A stretch of 42,753 nucleotides of DNA, from positions 1 through 42,753 of the forward strand of contig JAJFVB010000144.1 in assembly GCA_021372055.1 (NCBI GenBank). Reading direction: 5' to 3'. The DNA is from Desulfobacteraceae bacterium (GTDB taxonomy: Bacteria > Desulfobacterota > Syntrophobacteria > Syntrophobacterales > Syntrophobacteraceae). This document shows, piece after piece, positions 41,810 to 42,753 of the stretch (positions are counted from its first letter, which is position 1; each line of letters opens with the position of its first letter). Under the pieces are notes generated by a model that was given only the letters and a program-made list of their open reading frames with translations, did no database searches and was not told the DNA's origin. The position numbers and the translations under genes are program-made.

Positions 41810-42753
41810 CTCGCCCCCCTCCATCCGTCGATAGCCAACCCGCCGAGGCTGACGCCGTTTTTCCGGACATGATCGATCACCCTGCCCATCAGATGTACCG
41901 GAGGCGAACCGTCCACGGTGAAGAGGCTGCTGGCAAGCGAGGTGACCAGGGCGGGATAGGACCCGTAGAGGCGCCGGTTTTCGGTAAACTCGGGCGATCT
42001 GCGGTAGGCTTCGAGATCCCGCAGGACGAAGCTTTCCTTGAGCATCGAATGGTACGGCGCGAGCCCGGCTTTCGAAAAATCGCCGCTTGCCTTGGCAGCC
42101 TTGACGGCATTTGCCGCGGCTTCCCCCGAGGCTATGGCAAAGTCCATCCCGCGAACGACGTATCCGAGGTTGAGCACGAACCCGGCCGCATCCCCCGCCA
42201 CCAGGATTCCGTCGGAAAAGAGCTGCGGCGTCATGGCGAGCCCGGCCTCAGGAATCAGGTGGGCCGAGTACTCGACTACCGTCCCCCCGTCAATGAGAGG
42301 TGCAATCGCAGGATTTGCTTTGAAATCCTCGATGATATCGGGGACCCTCGTCTTGCTTTCCCGCAAAGCCCCCGCATTCAACACAAGGCCCAGGGAAATG
42401 CTTTTCTTGTTGGTGTAGAGAAAGCCCCCGCCCTGCATCCCCTGACTGCAATCCCCCACAAAAAGCTGCGCTGCCCCGCACCCGGGCTCGACCCCGAAGC
42501 GCTGGCTTATGGCCTCGGCGGGCAGCTCTATTATCTGTTTGACTCCCGTGGCAACCTGATGGGCGGAAAACATCCGGGCCAGACCGGCTTTTTGGGCCAG
42601 GATGGAGTTGACGCCGTCCGCGGCGATCACCACGTCGGCGAACATTTCATCGTCCCCGGCCCGGATTCCCACGACCTTGCCTTTTTCGAAAAGAAGGTCG
42701 TCCACGCAGATGTTGCACGCGAGCATCGCCCCGGCGTCCTCGGCTTTCGCGGC
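41800..42753 (-). CDS. fixC: FixC flavoprotein, 5' end outside the window
   Basis: The C-terminal 317 residues of a FixC / ETF-quinone oxidoreductase-type flavoprotein. Family segments seen are DVVIAADGVNSILAQKAGL, GGFLYTNKKSISLGLVL, AHLIPEAGLAMTPQLFSDGI, and the FAD-closing GILVAGDAAGFVLNLGYVVRGMDFA. The N-terminal Rossmann FAD site is missing because the frame runs into the end of the window; an in-frame ATG at 42726 is internal. FixC links the FixAB flavoprotein to the quinone pool; with FixX and FixAB it can form the electron-bifurcating FixABCX complex. Its ten-base overlap with fixX supports a single operon. Confidence 0.92.
   Translation of the reverse strand, partial: AAKAEDAGAMLACNICVDDLLFEKGKVVGIRAGDDEMFADVVIAADGVNSILAQKAGLARMFSAHQVATGVKQIIELPAEAISQRFGVEPGCGAAQLFVGDCSQGMQGGGFLYTNKKSISLGLVLNAGALRESKTRVPDIIEDFKANPAIAPLIDGGTVVEYSAHLIPEAGLAMTPQLFSDGILVAGDAAGFVLNLGYVVRGMDFAIASGEAAANAVKAAKASGDFSKAGLAPYHSMLKESFVLRDLEAYRRSPEFTENRRLYGSYPALVTSLASSLFTVDGSPPVHLMGRVIDHVRKNGVSLGGLAIDGWRGARWL

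Noticed and set aside
1..42753. CRISPR arrays, tRNA or rRNA genes, prophage or integrase genes
   Set aside because: No regularly spaced repeats, no tRNA or rRNA-like sequence and no phage proteins were found on either strand.

Overview
The window looks like chromosome from a strictly anaerobic, mesophilic, GC-rich deltaproteobacterium (Desulfobacterota, of a sulfate-reducing or syntrophic, Syntrophobacter-like type). This rests on the dense set of heterodisulfide-reductase (Hdr/Qmo-like) redox modules, FixC/FixX, an AmmeMemoRadiSam pair, a sigma-54 two-component regulator and a CcdA/thioredoxin cluster. The lineage is inferred from gene content only.

Layout. 1-1049: an IS630-family transposase split over two frames. 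1619-2086: a small cyclic-nucleotide-binding-domain protein. 3314-15432 (+): the centrepiece, a seven-gene cluster. It runs: a membrane protein fusing a QmoC-like half to an HdrD-like half; an HdrA carrying an inserted GltD-type NAD(P)H module; MvhD; an FrhB/FdhB-like protein; a tandem HdrA-HdrA fusion; HdrC; HdrB. A decayed tandem-duplication scar lies between the first two genes. The set reads as a soluble flavin-based electron-bifurcating or -confurcating assembly with a membrane arm to the quinone pool. 15703-17610 (-): a secreted beta-propeller protein. 18796-20052 (+): an ion/organic-anion transporter. 20225-24700 (-): a complete GlcNAc/glucose-type PTS (EIIA-HPr-EI fusion plus EIICB).

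25124-31054: a divergent stress locus. On the minus strand are an exported thioredoxin, CcdA and a second thioredoxin-fold protein. On the plus strand are a ZraP/Spy-like periplasmic protein, a histidine kinase and an NtrC-family regulator. A textbook -24/-12 (sigma-54) promoter with upstream direct repeats lies between the two arms and points at the thiol-redox operon. 31308-34026 (+): a MEMO-AMMECR1 fusion and its radical SAM partner, both with export-like N-termini. 34109-36352 (-): a membrane spermidine-synthase-like protein with a degenerate active site. 36677-41185 (-): ribBA, coaD, an outer-membrane-like protein and an MFS transporter. 41516-42753 (-): fixX and the 3' part of fixC, which runs off the window.

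A family of about 140-170 bp intergenic elements, with strong GGGGGAA(A)TGATTTCCCCC-type hairpins and in the best copies terminal inverted repeats near CCAAAGAGCG, occurs five times (two are partial). Two copies bracket the spermidine-synthase-like gene almost exactly at its start and stop codons. No rRNA, tRNA or CRISPR array was seen.
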